Below are positions 34,302-34,452 of a stretch of 34,452 nt of DNA, piece after piece; the first letter of the stretch is position 1; each line of letters opens with the position of its first letter. The position numbers were made by a program, and so were the translations under genes. The notes beneath the pieces are model-generated. The model saw only the letters and a list, made by a program, of their open reading frames with translations. It ran no database searches and had not been told where the DNA came from. Source of the stretch: Plakobranchus ocellatus (taxonomy: Eukaryota > Mollusca > Gastropoda > Plakobranchidae); the NCBI GenBank assembly GCA_019648995.1, contig BLXT01000184.1, forward strand, positions 861,566-896,017. The letters are read 5' to 3'.

Positions 34302-34452
34302 GTATTTCTTGTTCCAACTAGATTTAATTAGATAGCCTGCAGGAGATGAAGAATCAACTGACCAAGGTATTTCTTGTTCCAATTAGATTTAATTAGATAG
34401 CCTGCAGGAGACAAAGAATCAACTGACCAAGGTATTTCTTGTTCCAACTAGA
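34266..34452. repeat. 65 bp tandem repeat carrying the EEA1 exon 14 end and its splice donor
   Basis: Copies begin GATAGCCTGCAGGAGATGAA at 34266, 34331 and 34396 (exact 65 bp period); the third is cut by the window edge. Each includes the coding end, CTGACCAAG|GTATTT, and 29 bases of intron. Copies 2 and 3 carry few substitutions. Total copy number is unknown. Confidence 0.95.

Overview
This is an AT-rich, intron-rich animal nuclear window. It holds a complete gene for mitochondrial dihydrolipoamide dehydrogenase (DLD, minus strand, 14 coding exons, 20071 to 8465) and, divergent from it, the first 14 coding exons of early endosome antigen 1 (EEA1, plus strand, 20387 onward, cut by the right edge). 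Both were assembled by hand from GT/AG splice sites, phase matching and recall of the vertebrate proteins; no alignment was run. The organism is an invertebrate. The RTE-like LINE tails ending in (TGA)n, the many (TA)n tracts and the CTAGATCTAG-rich sequence would fit a mollusc, perhaps a heterobranch gastropod, but this is an inference and not proven.

Layout. 1-7920 is non-coding or unassigned sequence downstream of DLD. The only gene-like signal there is a possible terminal exon of another minus-strand gene at 150-227. 7930-8464 is the likely DLD 3' UTR with a poly(A) signal. 8465-20071 is DLD. 20072-20386 is a 315 bp shared intergenic spacer that must act as a divergent promoter. 20387-34301 is the N-terminal third of EEA1: a basic start, two consecutive C2H2 zinc fingers on two separate exons, then coiled coil. 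The IQ motif and FYVE finger that complete the family lie beyond the window.

The two genes have unrelated jobs. DLD is the E3 subunit of 2-oxoacid dehydrogenase complexes and the glycine cleavage system in the mitochondrial matrix. EEA1 is a Rab5/PI3P tether on early endosomes. They share only the promoter interval.

The unusual content lies in the introns. (1) The exon 13/intron 13 donor junction of DLD has been amplified into a 77 bp tandem array that contains an unresolved gap (10678-10970) and was split by a 1571 bp DNA transposon, whose 4 bp target duplication can be read against the empty sites in neighbouring units. (2) The last visible EEA1 exon shows the same kind of event, a 65 bp tandem repeat that carries the exon end and its splice donor. 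(3) An unusually good hairpin with miRNA-precursor-like geometry sits in DLD intron 4. (4) A 69 bp LINE tail with a clear target duplication sits in DLD intron 7, and a decayed LINE fragment enclosed by inverted repeats sits in EEA1 intron 9. (5) The EEA1 zinc finger is doubled. No CRISPR, operon, rRNA or tRNA was seen, and nothing amounts to a wholly new biological system.
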